Source: Plutella xylostella (Eukaryota; Arthropoda; Insecta; Lepidoptera; Plutellidae). Taken from it: a stretch of 64,000 nucleotides of DNA. Both the position numbers and the translations under genes were made by a program. The stretch's first letter is position 1. The number at the start of each line of letters is the position of its first letter. This document shows, piece by piece, positions 12,310 to 24,047 of the stretch. The stretch lies in contig NC_063992.1 of the NCBI RefSeq assembly GCF_932276165.1, forward strand, positions 10,612,001 through 10,676,000. Reading direction: 5' to 3'. The notes beneath the pieces were generated by a model. It was not told where the DNA came from. It did no database searches and worked only from the letters and a program-made list of their open reading frames with translations.

Positions 12310-15300
12310 TCACAACAACCTGGTCTGGTGCTGGCTGAGCTGGCAGTTCTCGACGTACAGCTCCTTGACCAGCAGGTCTGCGCTGGCGAGGCGCGCGTGC
12401 AGCCGCGCCGCCGCCGCCTCCGCCGCCGCCACGCGGGCCCGTAGAGCGCAGCCTTCTGTGCGCGCTGCTTCTGTGGGTCGCAGATTTAGATAGATAAATA
12501 ATAAATAAATATGTAGGAACGTCTCATAGATGGTCGGATGACCCCAAACCAGGCAGCACCTGTTATATGGGTGTCGAAAAGCTTTATTATTATTATAATC
12601 AAAGATCTACACAAATATACATAGATAGATACATAACATTAACACGCAAGACACAAGTAAAAATATCTGTCTTTAAACAAATATCTTCCCGGCCGGGAAT
12701 CGAACCCAGGACCTTCGACATAGCAGTCAGGTTCACTAACCACTACACCAATCGGTCATCAGGGTGCATGTAGCTGGAGCAAGTAAAGATGAGGGTTACA
12801 CGCGCGAGTAATATACGCAAGCTATTTGTTCGAGTTTTCCAAGCATATGTTTTTACGATGCATACCTATAACCCGCGCAAGTGCCTCAACATGCGCAAGA
12901 TACTTGCACCGTGTACAAGCACCCTCAGTATAGGTGCTCACTGCTCATAATATATGTGGTAAAGGGTTGTACTCACGCTGCACGGCATCGAGGCACAGCT
13001 GGCGGTGGCGCAGCGCGGCCGCCAGCTGCCGGCAGCGCGCCTCCAGAGCCCCGCACGCGCACGGGTTGCGCTGCACCATCTGGAAACAGATATTATATTT
13101 TATTGATTAAATTGGAGCACCAACAGCTTAAACTAATTAAATGAAGAGCAATATAAAATTATAATTTCGTTGTAAAAGCCTATTATAGGTGTTCAGTAGT
13201 TTTAGCGTGAAGGAATTGCAAACATACACATTTACATACATTAAATTTTATAACATTAGTGTACTTAATTAATAAATGTTGTCTTAAATATTAGACACGG
13301 GCTCGGGCATCCCCCAAAACTAGGCAGAGCTTACTGTACACGCCACACCGTCAGTTCCATTTATATACTTTACTGTTTATCCCGCAATTCCCAAGGGAAA
13401 CGCTTTTTAGCGCAGAAAATCTATCAGAGATCATCCAATGCAGCAAAGACACACCAAAGTCAAACGTTTTTATTCATCGTATAAATATATTTTTTTCTGA
13501 TGAACGTAATTTATTTACAAACTTCTCTCCGCCATTTCAAAGTTATCTACAATGTGCTAAACTTGCTAAAGTGATAAATGCGGCCGTTTTTTTAGACATC
13601 GCGTGATGGCTAACGACATTATCACCTATATTGGATCAGCGGTTGATAGTAAATCTTCCGACTCACGTAATAACGTCACATGTTCAGCGTGCTTTACTTA
13701 TTGCGGGGGCGTCAGTCAAGCAAAGCGAATAGATAAATATTGTTATTATGTTTGTATGTTAACTATGTTACTTCTAGTGTAGGTATATGGCTGGGAAAAT
13801 TAGGTGCATAATTGTAGTGCTCTAGTGCTGGCCTTTTGAGGTTTTGATAAGCTCTATCATGTCCTAATCTTTGTATATTCTATTATTATAGCATTGTATA
13901 TTTATTTCTATTATTATCTATTTTAATTTTTCAGTTGTTATAGATTAAAAAGTCTCAGACAGCACTTTAATTTCTGCATGAGCTCGTACACTTCATTTAA
14001 ATTAGTATTAATATAAATAAATATTATTCTCACCTGAGCCTGTTGCCTCAGTTGTCCCTCCAGCTCGGAGCAGTGCAACACCTGTGGCTCGTCCCGGAGT
14101 GTCCCAGCTGAGGCACTCCGCTGGGTCATCGGCCTGCGGATGGGACTCAGCCCGGGCCGCTCCCGGTCACTGTCCGACGAGCTCCGCACCTCCGGCTGCA
14201 TGAACGCTGGGTTCTGGTAGTTCCGCACTGCCTTCTCCGTCCTGCCTTGAGGACTGTGGATCGTGCCCTGACTCCACAAGTAGTCGATCGGACTCGGTCT
14301 ATTACTTCCGTTCACAACGGGTCGCTCCTCTAACATTTTAATCTTTTCCTTTAGCTTTTCAATCTCTTCCGTTTTCGCCTTCAATTGTTCTTCCGTGTCT
14401 TGTTTGTATTTGTCGAATTCGTCTTGTAGGTCGTTGAACTGCAGCTCGAGGCTGTAGCTCTCGTCGATGGTGGGCAGCCTGCCTGAGGGGCTACCGGGGG
14501 CGGGGGCGGGGGCGGGGGCGAACTGCTGCTCGTACTCGGAGATCTTGTCCACGAGGTCGGACAGCCGCTCGTCGCTCGCGCGCTGCTCCTCGGCGTGTAG
14601 GTCCCGCTCCTCGTCCAACTTGCCGCTCCAGTACTCTTCGCACTTGTCGTATTCCAACTTCAATGCGTCCAAACTTGATTCCAAGTCTCTGGAAAATTGC
14701 AAGAAAATTCCAAGTTAAATAGACATAGCCAACTTCACTTAACTTTTAATAAAAATTGTGAACTATTGAAATTTTGGAAGGTACTAGAACATAGTTTTAG
14801 TTTTTTTAGTTTTATTTATTCGGGAAACAAACAGCTTAAAATAATAATAATTAGAATAAGGATTAAATTTAACACTCATGCCAACAAAGTTTCCTCAGAT
14901 TCAAAACACTCATTAAAAGTATTTGGTGAACAAAAACAAAAACATTAAAAATGAAAAATAACAAATGAACAAAAATTACACATAAAAAATAATGACAAAC
15001 ATGAGAAGGTTACAAATCAGTTAGTGCTGTTTTTATACATTTTTTGAACTGGCAGAAAGAGAGGTGGAACAAATCTACATCTACGAAATTACTATTGTAT
15101 TGGCGACAGGATCTCAAAAGAAACATGTTGGCAGCATAGTTTGTACTTCGATGAGGTACATGGAACAAGGATCTATGTCTATTGCTAATTCTAGGACAAC
15201 GAATACTTATATTTTCCAAAAGATAAGGCGTATCTAAGGCATTGTGCAATAATTTGTACAGGAATACTTGGTCTCGCTCTGTTCGACGTTTCTCAAGTAG

Positions 15301-17564
15301 AGGCAAATCTACAACATCCTCAGTATTTTTGTATTTGCGCCAACATAAATGTTTAATAAATTTTGATTGGATTCTTTAAATCATATTCTTATAAACATTA
15401 TATTGTGGGCTCCATACTATAGACGCATACTCCAGAATGGACCTCACTAAGGCATTATATAAAAGAATCAAGGTTGAGGTATGTTTAAATTCTCTGCTCA
15501 TGCGCAAAACAAATCCTAGCATACGATAGGCTTTATCAGTGATAATCTTAATGTGACTGTCAAATAAAAGCTTGCTATCAATGTAGACTCCTAGGTCCCT
15601 CACTAACATGACTATATAGACAACCAACACTCACTTCACTAAATTGGAAAGCTTTAGCTTTTCCTCCTCATGGCTCTGTTGAGCTTCGGCCAACTTCTTC
15701 TGCAACTTCTCCACCTCTTCATCATTCCCTTCAGTCTGTACTGCAGCGTCCACGGCTTCGGTCGCGTCTGGGCCGCCCGTGAGCTCCAGTACCCGCTCCT
15801 GGATGGTCGCGATGATGCCTTGTAGAGCGGCGCAGGAGTCGCAGCCCGCCGCCGCCGCCGCCGCGCCCGCCCCGTCCAAAGCGCGCTGCAGCCGCCGCAC
15901 GCACTCCAGCTGCCCGAACACCTTGTGATCCAGGCTCATGAACGACTGGTCGCATTCCTGCCAAATTACAAAACATTTATCATAATTATTATTTGTCAAT
16001 TAATTTGGTATAAAGTGTAGGCTAGTATAGGGGAAAAATTGTCCAACTCACGTCGGTGCATGACGGTGCAGACAGTAGCGAGGCGAGCGAGTGTTCCGGC
16101 GCGCCGACCTCCTCCCGCCAGCTGGCGCCGCCCGCGTCCCCCGCGCCCGCAGCCGCCCCCGCGCCGCGCGCCGCCGCCTCCAGCTCGGCCACCAGCTCGT
16201 CCGTGCGGTCGCGCAGCTGCTTGTTCTCGAGCCGCAGCTGGTCCAGCGCGGCGGCCAGCGCGGGGTCGGGGCCGGCGGGCGGCGGCGGCGGCGCCTCGCC
16301 CCGCGCGCGCAGCTCCCCCGCCAGCGCGTCCCTCGCCGCCGCCAGCGCCGCCGCCCGCCGCTCCGCCGCCGCCGCGCGCCGCGCCTCCTCCTCCGCGCGC
16401 GCGCGCAGCTCGGCCGCCTCCCCCCGCGCCCGCGCGCCCTCCGCCGCCGCGCGCGCCTCGCTCGCCTGCAGGGCGGCCCGCGCCGCGTCCCCCCGCGCGC
16501 GCTCCGCCGCCAGCGCCTGCTCGTGCGCGCGCGCCTCGTCCCCGCGCCGCGCCTCCAGCGCCCGCACGCGCGCCTGCAGCGACGCCTCGATGCGCGCGTG
16601 GTCGTCGTCCACGTCGCGCGCCAGGCACGCGGCGCGCCGGTCCGCCGCCGCCAGCGCCGCGCGCAGCGTGCCCGCCTCCGCGCGCGCCGCATCGCCCGCC
16701 GCCTCCGCCGCCGCCAGCCGCAGCCGCTGCAGCGCCAGCGCGGCGTGCAGCAGCGGCGCGCGCGGGTCGGGGGGGGCGCCGGGGGGCGGGGGGGCCGCCA
16801 GCGCCGCGTCCAGCGCGCTCTGCAGCTCGGCGGGCGCCAGCGCGGGCGCGGTGAAGCCCAGGTCGCGCAGCAGGCGGGGCGCCGCGGGCACGCCCCCGCG
16901 CTCCCAGGCGCCGCACACGGCCTCGGCGCTGAGCTCCGGCTCGGCCTCCGCACCCCCCGCGTCCCCCGCCGCGAGGGTCTCGCTCAGGGCCGAGTTGAGC
17001 CGCTCGAAGAACTCCGCGACGGAGAGGTCGGGCGCGCCGGCGTCGTCGAAGATGCGCTGCACGAGCGCGGGGTCCAGCCCGTCCATGTGCAGGTCGGCGC
17101 ACAGCGCGGCGGCGGCGGCGGGGGCCAGACGGCGCGCGGGTAGCAGCGCGGGCGGCGGGGACGCGGGGCGCGGGCGGCGCGCGGGGGGGCGCGGGGGACG
17201 GCGACGCGGACGACGGCCGGGAACGCCGCCCGTAGCGCTTGGCGCCGACCACCAGCTTGGGCGCCACCTCGCGGCCGGACGAGTCGTCGTCGCTGGCGGG
17301 CGCGGCGGGGGCGGGGGTCGCGGGGGGCGCCGGGGAGCCCCCGAGCACGCTCAGCAGCCCGTTGCGGAACTGCGTGAAGGTGACGCGCTCGTGTGGCCGC
17401 TCGAACAGCGAGTCCGCGAGCGCGGCGCCGCGGTCCTCCAACTGCAAAGTATCACACAGTTCGAGCACGGCAGACTTGTCTAGGGCTTCCTCGTTATCTA
17501 CGTCGAATGTTTTGAACACGGAGTACAGCTGTTTTTCGTAGTGATCCATAGACGTTCTATCCAT
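12310..17564 (-). CDS. Ninein-like centrosomal EF-hand/coiled-coil protein (Bsg25D homologue), 5 exons
   Basis: Minus-strand exons are 17564-16052, 15957-15635, 14688-14034, 13079-12977 and 12470-12310 (stop TGA 12312-12310). All introns are GT-AG and in phase. The product is about 917 residues if one base is skipped in exon 1. The N-terminus has a degenerate EF-hand pair (FKTFDVDNEEALDKSAV, then RVTFTQFRNGLLSVL) and a conserved KRYGRRSRP block. A 'WERGGV..LLRDLGF' block and long Ala/Arg/Glu coiled coil follow. Later exons add heptad segments (VEKLQKKLAEAQQSHEEEK; IEKLKEKIKMLEERP). The extreme C-terminus LLVKELYVENCQL matches the ninein family end. These features point to a microtubule-anchoring protein at centrosomes or other MTOCs. 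Exon 1 is 1513 nt, one more than the 3n needed. The frame changes between about 17200 and 17087, most simply at a 7-C run, so either an assembly error or a real frameshift is present. The start could also be the in-frame Met at 17546. Confidence 0.85.
12500..12775 (-). mobile_element. tRNA-derived SINE in the last ninein intron
   Basis: On the minus strand, a tRNA-like head reads GATTGGTGTAGTGGTTAGTG (A box) and later CCTGGGTTCGATTC (B box). It is followed by a tail containing CTGGTTTGGGGTCATCCGAC near 12530-12555. The same tail motif occurs in the SINE at 41365 and in the LINE 3' end near 40050-40110. It is too rearranged to be a functional tRNA gene. Confidence 0.75.
13145..13935 (-). other. 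Ninein intron sequence
   Basis: This AT-rich intron lies between the exons at 12977-13079 and 14034-14688. Near 13300-13345 it carries a short piece resembling the SINE/LINE tail (complement of CTCTGCCTAGTTTTGGGGGA). No exon is needed here because the flanking phases match. Confidence 0.5.
15003..15634 (-). mobile_element. CR1/Jockey-like LINE fragment (RT C-terminus) in a ninein intron
   Basis: Two minus-strand frames, 15630-15376 and 15306-15010, continue one another after a frameshift. The first contains VRDLGVYIDSKLLFDSHI and LILLYNALVRSILEYASIVW, the conserved region after the RT palm. The second, LPLLEKRRTERDQVFLYKLL and onward, is the C-terminal tail. It is very similar in layout to the C-terminus of the LINE at 58421-61279 (VRSQLEYASPIW). 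The fragment ends directly against the ninein donor at 15634, so the insertion lies at the very start of the intron. Confidence 0.8.
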
Positions 17565-18463
17565 TGCTGGCGATGCGGTTCCATTAGAAGCACGAGTTAT
17601 ATCCGAGTCTTGGACATTTACTTGATAAATATATGGAAAATTTACTATTCAAATCGACAAATATGGGGTTTTAGAGAATTTTAAAAAGGTAAATCGTAAA
17701 TAAAATTAAAATTGACAAAATAAAAAGTAGATTTTGACACTTTTTGGTTGACATTCCATTCGATGATTTGTTGACTGTCAATGTCAAATGTCATGAACAT
17801 GACAAACGAACTGACGAGAGGGACAGCATTTACAAAGCTATTTTATATATTGTTTTAAGCATGGAAGTAATAAGTACTTACGTACGTTTTAAGTTAATTA
17901 CGAAAAACTATAACTCATATTATACCTAAATAATCATACATTTCAAGATATCTTATTTTCAAATGAAGTTATCTTGCGGAAGGATAAAACTATTATATTA
18001 ATTACGCAAGGTTACTGAAACTTAATACTTGCTTTATGATGCTTTACAAACTGTTATTATTAAATCGTTTCAATGTACGCACTGTACCAATAATATCGTG
18101 TTATCTATCTCATGTTATATTTCAAATAAATAATATAACGAAATGATAAATGCATAAATTCTATACCTAAATGATAATTTCTAAAATTAAATTGGTTAAT
18201 TTAATTTTAAAAAACTGGTTGTAATGTGAGGAAACTGGTGGATAGACTTTTTAATAATGAATTATGTTTAGTGTAATTAAGCGTTGGGATCGATTTTTCA
18301 TCTCAAAATCTCTTGAGAAAAGTTGTTTGTTTGTTTACTTTGTGTCTTGTGTATGTTGTGTCTCCAAAATTTGTAAACAGTGAGAAAACTAGAAAGAAGA
18401 ATAAATATTTCATACTCTTCATCTAACCTGATACCTGCTGTTATACCCAAAAAAGTCTAAATA
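17565..18463. promoter_or_regulatory. Shared upstream region of divergent ninein (-) and chitinase (+) genes
   Basis: About 900 bp separates the two start codons, which point away from each other, so both promoters must lie here or in unseen upstream exons. The sequence is AT-rich. I cannot mark a convincing TATA box or initiator for either gene. The 61-codon frame at 17744-17929 has no domain and is not called. Confidence 0.45.
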
Positions 18464-20005
18464 ATGACCTTCAGCTATCGTGACGCGGCATCGGGAACTT
18501 ATTATCAGGCAAATGAAGTTGTTGTTGTAAACATGAAGTCTGATTCGTCTGATTCACCACCCTCATCGGATGTCCTGGAGCTCATATTTGACGCAAGAAG
18601 AGAAAGTTTAGATAAGCCAGTCAGTCATTTTCGTCCATCGATTGTGTCTTATGCTTTATTTGCATTATCAGTAGCCGGCCTGTGTACGATGACTTTTATC
18701 ATCACAACTTCCGTCCTCTTCGTCCAGGAGCCGCCGCCGCCGCGCCCCACGCTGGACTACCTGGCCGAGAGGGAACTCGCCTTCGCCAACTATATGAATG
18801 ACAGGCACAATGACATGACGTTGAACAAAGTGATATCTTGCTACTACAACACTCCCTCAGAGAATGGTACAAATGATCTTATGCCACTTGATATCAATCC
18901 CAAACTCTGTACTCATATAAATATAGCATTTGCTCAGGTTGTTAATAAAGAGATTGTATTGAACGAAAACCAAGAACGGACTATAAAGGAAATCATAAAA
19001 CTGAGGCTGAAGAATAAAGATCTCAAAATATTGCTCTCAGTAGGAGGTGCCGGCGGCCACAACGGCTTCTCCGAGATGGTGGTGGACCATGCATCCAGGA
19101 AGACATTCATAAGATCTATCAAAGCAATTCTGAGAAATTACACCCTGGATGGAATAGATCTGGACTGGGAGTTCCCAGCAATACACGCCGCCCGTCCAAA
19201 TACCACCAGCAATGTAACTGTTAATGCTGCTTGGGCCTCCATGGTCATGCAGAACCTGGGCACTCCCCAGGTCTATGAGCATGGCCGTGAGCGACAACAC
19301 TTCTCCCAGCTACTCCGGGAAATCCGCAATGAGTTCTTCCGGGAGAGAAAAGACTACCTACTCACTGTTGCTGTCGGAGCTCCCAAAATCATTGTTGATA
19401 CTGCCTATGATGTGGAACAGTTGAATATGTATGTCGATTATATCAACCTCATGACATATGACTTCCACTCATACACCAAACTTACACCATTCACTGGATT
19501 AAACTCACCACTGTATCCAAGAGCTACGGAGCAATTATACCTGTCTACCTTGAATATAAACTTCACTGTTAACATGTATGTCAGCAAAGGCATGTACCCA
19601 TGCAAGATTGTGGTGGGGATACCCACTTACGGACACAGCTTTCATCTAGTGAACCCAACCAACATAGACATTGGCAGTCCAGCTTCAGGCTTTGGAACTC
19701 TTGGAAGCTTAGGATTTGTGGATTACTCGGAGATATGCAAGTTCATCAATGACCACACAGGAGACGTCATTGTGAAGAAGGACAACGAGACCAAAGTTCC
19801 TTATCTGTATCACTCTCATGATTGGGTCTCCTACGACGATCCCATCAGTGTCATGGAGAAAGCAAAGTACATCCTGGACAACCGTCTGCTGGGCGCCATG
19901 ATCTATTCACTGAATGCCGACGACTACCGCGGAGACTGCCAGGTGCTGGGTGTTGATAAGAAGTTTCCACTTTTGCAGTCCATCAGAGACACTTTTAACA
20001 AGTAG
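18464..20005 (+). CDS. Membrane-anchored GH18 chitinase (Cht11-like), intronless
   Basis: A single uninterrupted frame of 513 residues. The family hydrolyses beta-1,4 links in chitin. Residues 1-58 are a short cytosolic N-terminus with no cleavable signal peptide. Residues 60-87 (SIVSYALFALSVAGLCTMTF and onward) form one hydrophobic membrane span. This makes it a type II protein with the catalytic domain outside or in the lumen. The GH18 barrel starts near residue 122 (KVISCYY), carries KILLSVGG at 188-195 and the complete catalytic motif DGIDLDWE at 229-236, where Glu236 is the acid/base. It ends with MIYSLNADDYRGDC near 490. An NLMTYDFHS motif is also present. No chitin-binding domain is seen. 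The N-terminal anchor and single domain resemble the insect Cht11 group; that assignment is from memory of the family. An upstream in-frame context or further Met cannot be excluded, but the first Met gives a sensible anchor. Confidence 0.88.
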   Translation: MTFSYRDAASGTYYQANEVVVVNMKSDSSDSPPSSDVLELIFDARRESLDKPVSHFRPSIVSYALFALSVAGLCTMTFIITTSVLFVQEPPPPRPTLDYLAERELAFANYMNDRHNDMTLNKVISCYYNTPSENGTNDLMPLDINPKLCTHINIAFAQVVNKEIVLNENQERTIKEIIKLRLKNKDLKILLSVGGAGGHNGFSEMVVDHASRKTFIRSIKAILRNYTLDGIDLDWEFPAIHAARPNTTSNVTVNAAWASMVMQNLGTPQVYEHGRERQHFSQLLREIRNEFFRERKDYLLTVAVGAPKIIVDTAYDVEQLNMYVDYINLMTYDFHSYTKLTPFTGLNSPLYPRATEQLYLSTLNINFTVNMYVSKGMYPCKIVVGIPTYGHSFHLVNPTNIDIGSPASGFGTLGSLGFVDYSEICKFINDHTGDVIVKKDNETKVPYLYHSHDWVSYDDPISVMEKAKYILDNRLLGAMIYSLNADDYRGDCQVLGVDKKFPLLQSIRDTFNK

Positions 20006-20089
20006 ATCACTGTTTTCTGACATTCCATTGGCATTTGTTTACCTGTTTTTTTCTTGCGACATATGTTATTTTGTACATGGTGCAGGATT

Positions 20090-20420
20090 TCATGGCTTAG
20101 GGCGGGCGCGCGGGGTGGATGCGCGGGGCGGGTGCGCGCGGACTGCGCGTGCGGTCCAGGTCGGGGCGCCCACGCGGGCTCGCTGGCCCTCGCCGCGCTA
20201 CTGCCCGCGCCGCGCCGCCGCCGCCGCCGCCGCCGGCGCGTGCGCAACCACACAGAACACACGCGCGCCTTCATTATTCCTTACTTATTAACTTTTACAG
20301 TTTGAAAAAAAAGTAGAAGCATGCCACTTAACTGTTTCATTTACTGCAAGCGTTTCCAGTCGGCCGCGGCGGCGCGGTCCGGTGTTTTTGCGTCGATCGC
20401 CGCCGTTACCTAATCCTGCC
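20090..20420. other. GC-rich island just downstream of the chitinase stop
   Basis: In an otherwise AT-rich intergenic stretch, 20090-20235 and 20350-20420 are dense in CG dinucleotides. They include a (GCC)n run near 20213-20235 and a second GC block after an AG at 20361. Such composition in this window otherwise marks coding exons. Open frames exist (for example 20054-20305) but they are low-complexity Arg/Ala and have no domain. This could be an unannotated exon, an alternative 3' exon or a CpG-type regulatory island. Confidence 0.35.
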
Positions 20421-20429
20421 TGAGTGTGG

Positions 20430-23400
20430 GTGGTGTGTTGGTGGCGCATGCAATATTATGTAAATTGCTATTGATCACTTACTAAATCAATTCAATTCTG
20501 CAAGGTTAAATGACTACATCTTACACTTATGTCTACATTCAACAAACCTGTTTGTTAACTAATGCTTTTAAGTTTTTGCCTTTATATTATAAATTCAGTT
20601 TAATATTATGTTTATAACATCGATATAGTCAATTAATTTAAAGCTATTTTTAATTTGAGGGACCTGTAAATATTATACCTAAGTTATTTTAATTGTATGA
20701 AAGAGAAACTTGGCTGTGCGAACCTACCTAATTAATTACGCAGTAGGTAGCCATGTATGATGTACCTACCTAGCATGATATTGTTAAGAAATTAACTTCA
20801 GCGTGAAGTAAGTTTATTTTTGTTTTATTGAGGATTATTTTAAGTGAATATGTTTTTATTATTTAGGATTATTTTAATTGAGTAAGTATATTGTATACTA
20901 TATGTATGATGTATACTTTGTATATAAGTACCTAGGTACCTACCTACTGTGATGGACGCGATTGTGAATTTTATTACCTACTTATGTGATTTAAAATTAT
21001 TAATGTTGGCTAGTATCTACGTTAAACACAGTGTCATTTTATTACCCATACTTATACCTTCGTAGTTAGTAAGTAATTTCAAGATTTTATCGTAGTAATG
21101 TTTAACAGTAGTTTAGTAGGCTGATATAGTCTATAGGTAAATGTATTTTACTATGACAAATTTACAACTATTTATCTTTGAACTAACTTTAATACCTACA
21201 TTAAATATGAATGTTGCATCATTTGAATAGTTTTATTTCCGTAGAAAATGAATGATTCCACTAACTGTACCATACATGGCGTAAATACCTTATGTTCACA
21301 TAACCTTATCTTCTAGCTAACAGGCATAGTGCTCCAGACAAGTTGGCATGATGGCTCCCTTTCTACATCATTAACCCTAACTGAACACCGTTACTACCAT
21401 AATCATACTATAGTAACTTGATAAGTAGTTACTATTACTACTTGACGCGCTCGGCTATAATCATCATATTCATCATCATCAGCAACCTTCACTAGTAACT
21501 AGGTTATATTAACATTAGTAAGGTTTTAGCGAGTTCCTTAGATAATGTATTTAGGCTAGTTCATTTTAATTACATTCTACACACTACTGCAATGCGGAAT
21601 ACCTAGAGGCATTTTAAAGTTAATCAGTATAGGCACGCGAGTGTCGTCATAACTTTCACTGTGTACCAATACCTAATAGGTAAGTAGTTTTCATAACTTT
21701 GATCAATGATCATCAAAAGTAGTAACGTAAGAAGAACCATGCAGTGTAGTACGCTAGTAGAACATACAGTTTAGACTTTAGAGCATGAGCTAGGTAACAC
21801 TAGTAATTCTAGTTTAAAATACGTTATTTGAGTATTATTTTTTAGGACTACCCCAATCCCTTTGTCCTCAAATAATCTCTACTCACTCAATAGATGGCGC
21901 TGTAAGTATTTAGCAGACCAAGGATTTAATCAATTCAGTCGTTATATTCAAACAGAGGCTTATTATTATGTATTGTAAACGACACCACTAAACCATACCA
22001 CTGTGGTGTCGTTTTAGTACTAATGAAAATATAAGATCAGATCCAGCCCTGTTGTTAAACTAGGACTGTATTCCTATCACCTAAGACGTGGGAAGATAAC
22101 AAAGGTAGGTACCTAATTACATATATCGGACTGTTGCAATTACAACAAGAAACAGGTCAATCAATACACACTTATCTATTCTCAGTCTACGGAAAATTAA
22201 CAATAGATACCTAATTCAATTTCAAAAATTTTTGCTGATAAACCTAATCAAATCATACCTATTTCAGATGAAGAACCGTAACGGCTTCATGCATCATCCC
22301 TTATCCCCTCCCTACAGGCTAGTAGTAGTGACTATAGTTACATATTATTCTGTGCTAGCATAAATAAGTGTGAAGAAATAAAACAAACAGATAAAAATAA
22401 TCAGGAAGCTCTTTAATATGGCACTACCTTACAATATCTACGCAGTATTAATAGATATCTTACATCTACTTTATTCGAAGGCATCACTGGCTGCACGGGG
22501 TCACTCTTGCTTGATACTTTGTGACAGTATTCAAGTCTACATTCTACATTTGCTTCGAAACAATAATTCTGAAGAACCACATTATAATGTTATAATAATT
22601 CAAATCATAGGAGTCGACTACTTATTGTATTTTTAACTCAGAAATTACGTGGGGCTTGAGATAAACTAATTACTTTCCTTAAAACATAAACCAAAGATGA
22701 ATTGCCATTTTGAAAGCTTTAGTAGGTAGTAACAGTCGCACCATTCTTCAAATAGTGAGAGTAGCTTCCAGAAATGTCCATGATTACTTATAAACAAAGA
22801 TTTTCTTATCAAACTTAATTAGGTAAGTATACAACTAATGGGCTAGATGAGCCTGACGTATTAATATTATGGCATAATAATTATAATAAAAAGTTAATTG
22901 GCAATGATATTAAAAGTTGCATTTGAACAAAACAGAATAGACATTTGTGACTAAAGCTGTAGGGATATCTACCGTTGAGCTACAATACATAGACATACTT
23001 GCAATCTGTACATATTATCGTTCGTTACTGTATTACTTAAATGCATATACATAATCTCATGAATCCTAATACTTACATATACCATTACCAACAGTATAAT
23101 TATTGAGTTTTTGTCATTTTTTAACTCTCATGCTCAATATTGCTCCATGTCTAGTCTCAAAATATAAAATAAAGGTCAATATAGACTTTGATACAATCTC
23201 AGAACCTATTCTTCAACTGTGTGGTGTAGTTACATGTCCTATTCTCACCATTTTGAGCTTTGTACCTTGATTCTTTTGTTTACTTTCGATTGTGATTATA
23301 GTGATTAATCAATAATCAGGCAACTGCCTATTACAATAAGCTCTTACATTTTAAAAGAGAAATAAAATAACTAAGTATAGCTAATAATTGTAAAAGAAAA

Positions 23401-24047
23401 CACCTAATTTATTGAGAACCAATATTCTAAAACTATATTCTATGAATTTAACATCAAATGCTTTTGAGACCGAATAAAAATGTCATACTTAGTATAAAAC
23501 TTAAGAGCAGTAATCAAAAATGAGAAACATACAATAAGAAAACATAAGCGAAACTAAACCTACAAACTTAGATATTCTATAACATAAAGGCTCTGTCAAA
23601 GTCCTAGACCATGACTGAGAAATTATTTAGAATAAGCAGAGAAACAAGCATTTTAGAAATCCAAGTTATTAGTAATTATAAAACTAGGTAGAACTGATGA
23701 AAAACTGAAAATATTGATCAAGCTTATACCTATGGAGCAAAGCAAACCAAATTAGATCTAAATTTAGAATGTATCACATAAAGGGAGACCAATAATAATG
23801 TTCAATAACGACAAATTCACAGGAATGTTATGCCAATGTTGATATGACTAACTTATATTATGTACAACATAGTACCTATATAAGCTTAACATTTAAGCTT
23901 ACTTGTAAGCTGCAAGTTATGTAAATTCTTCTGTATCACAAACTATAGGTACTTATATACCTAATCTACTATGCAGTATATAATGTTTGAGTATCTAAAC
24001 ATTAGGATATGGCAACTTAATAACTTATTGTCTAGTAATAACTAGTA
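20430..24047. other. AT-rich intergenic DNA, no gene seen
   Basis: About 3.6 kb with only short AT-rich frames on both strands. A near-palindromic stretch at 21975-22020 (GACACCACTAAACC and TGTGGTGTC) is the only local structure I noted. There is no recognisable protein, RNA gene or intact mobile element. Confidence 0.5.

Noticed and set aside
12690..12760. tRNA gene on minus
   Set aside because: Same reasoning: the tRNA-like head is joined to a SINE tail and the cloverleaf is imperfect.
16039..17541. Long plus-strand open frames (up to 475 codons) opposite ninein exon 1
   Set aside because: They arise from extreme GC content. Composition is low-complexity Arg/Pro/Ala, there is no domain, and the minus strand carries the conserved ninein motifs with splice sites.
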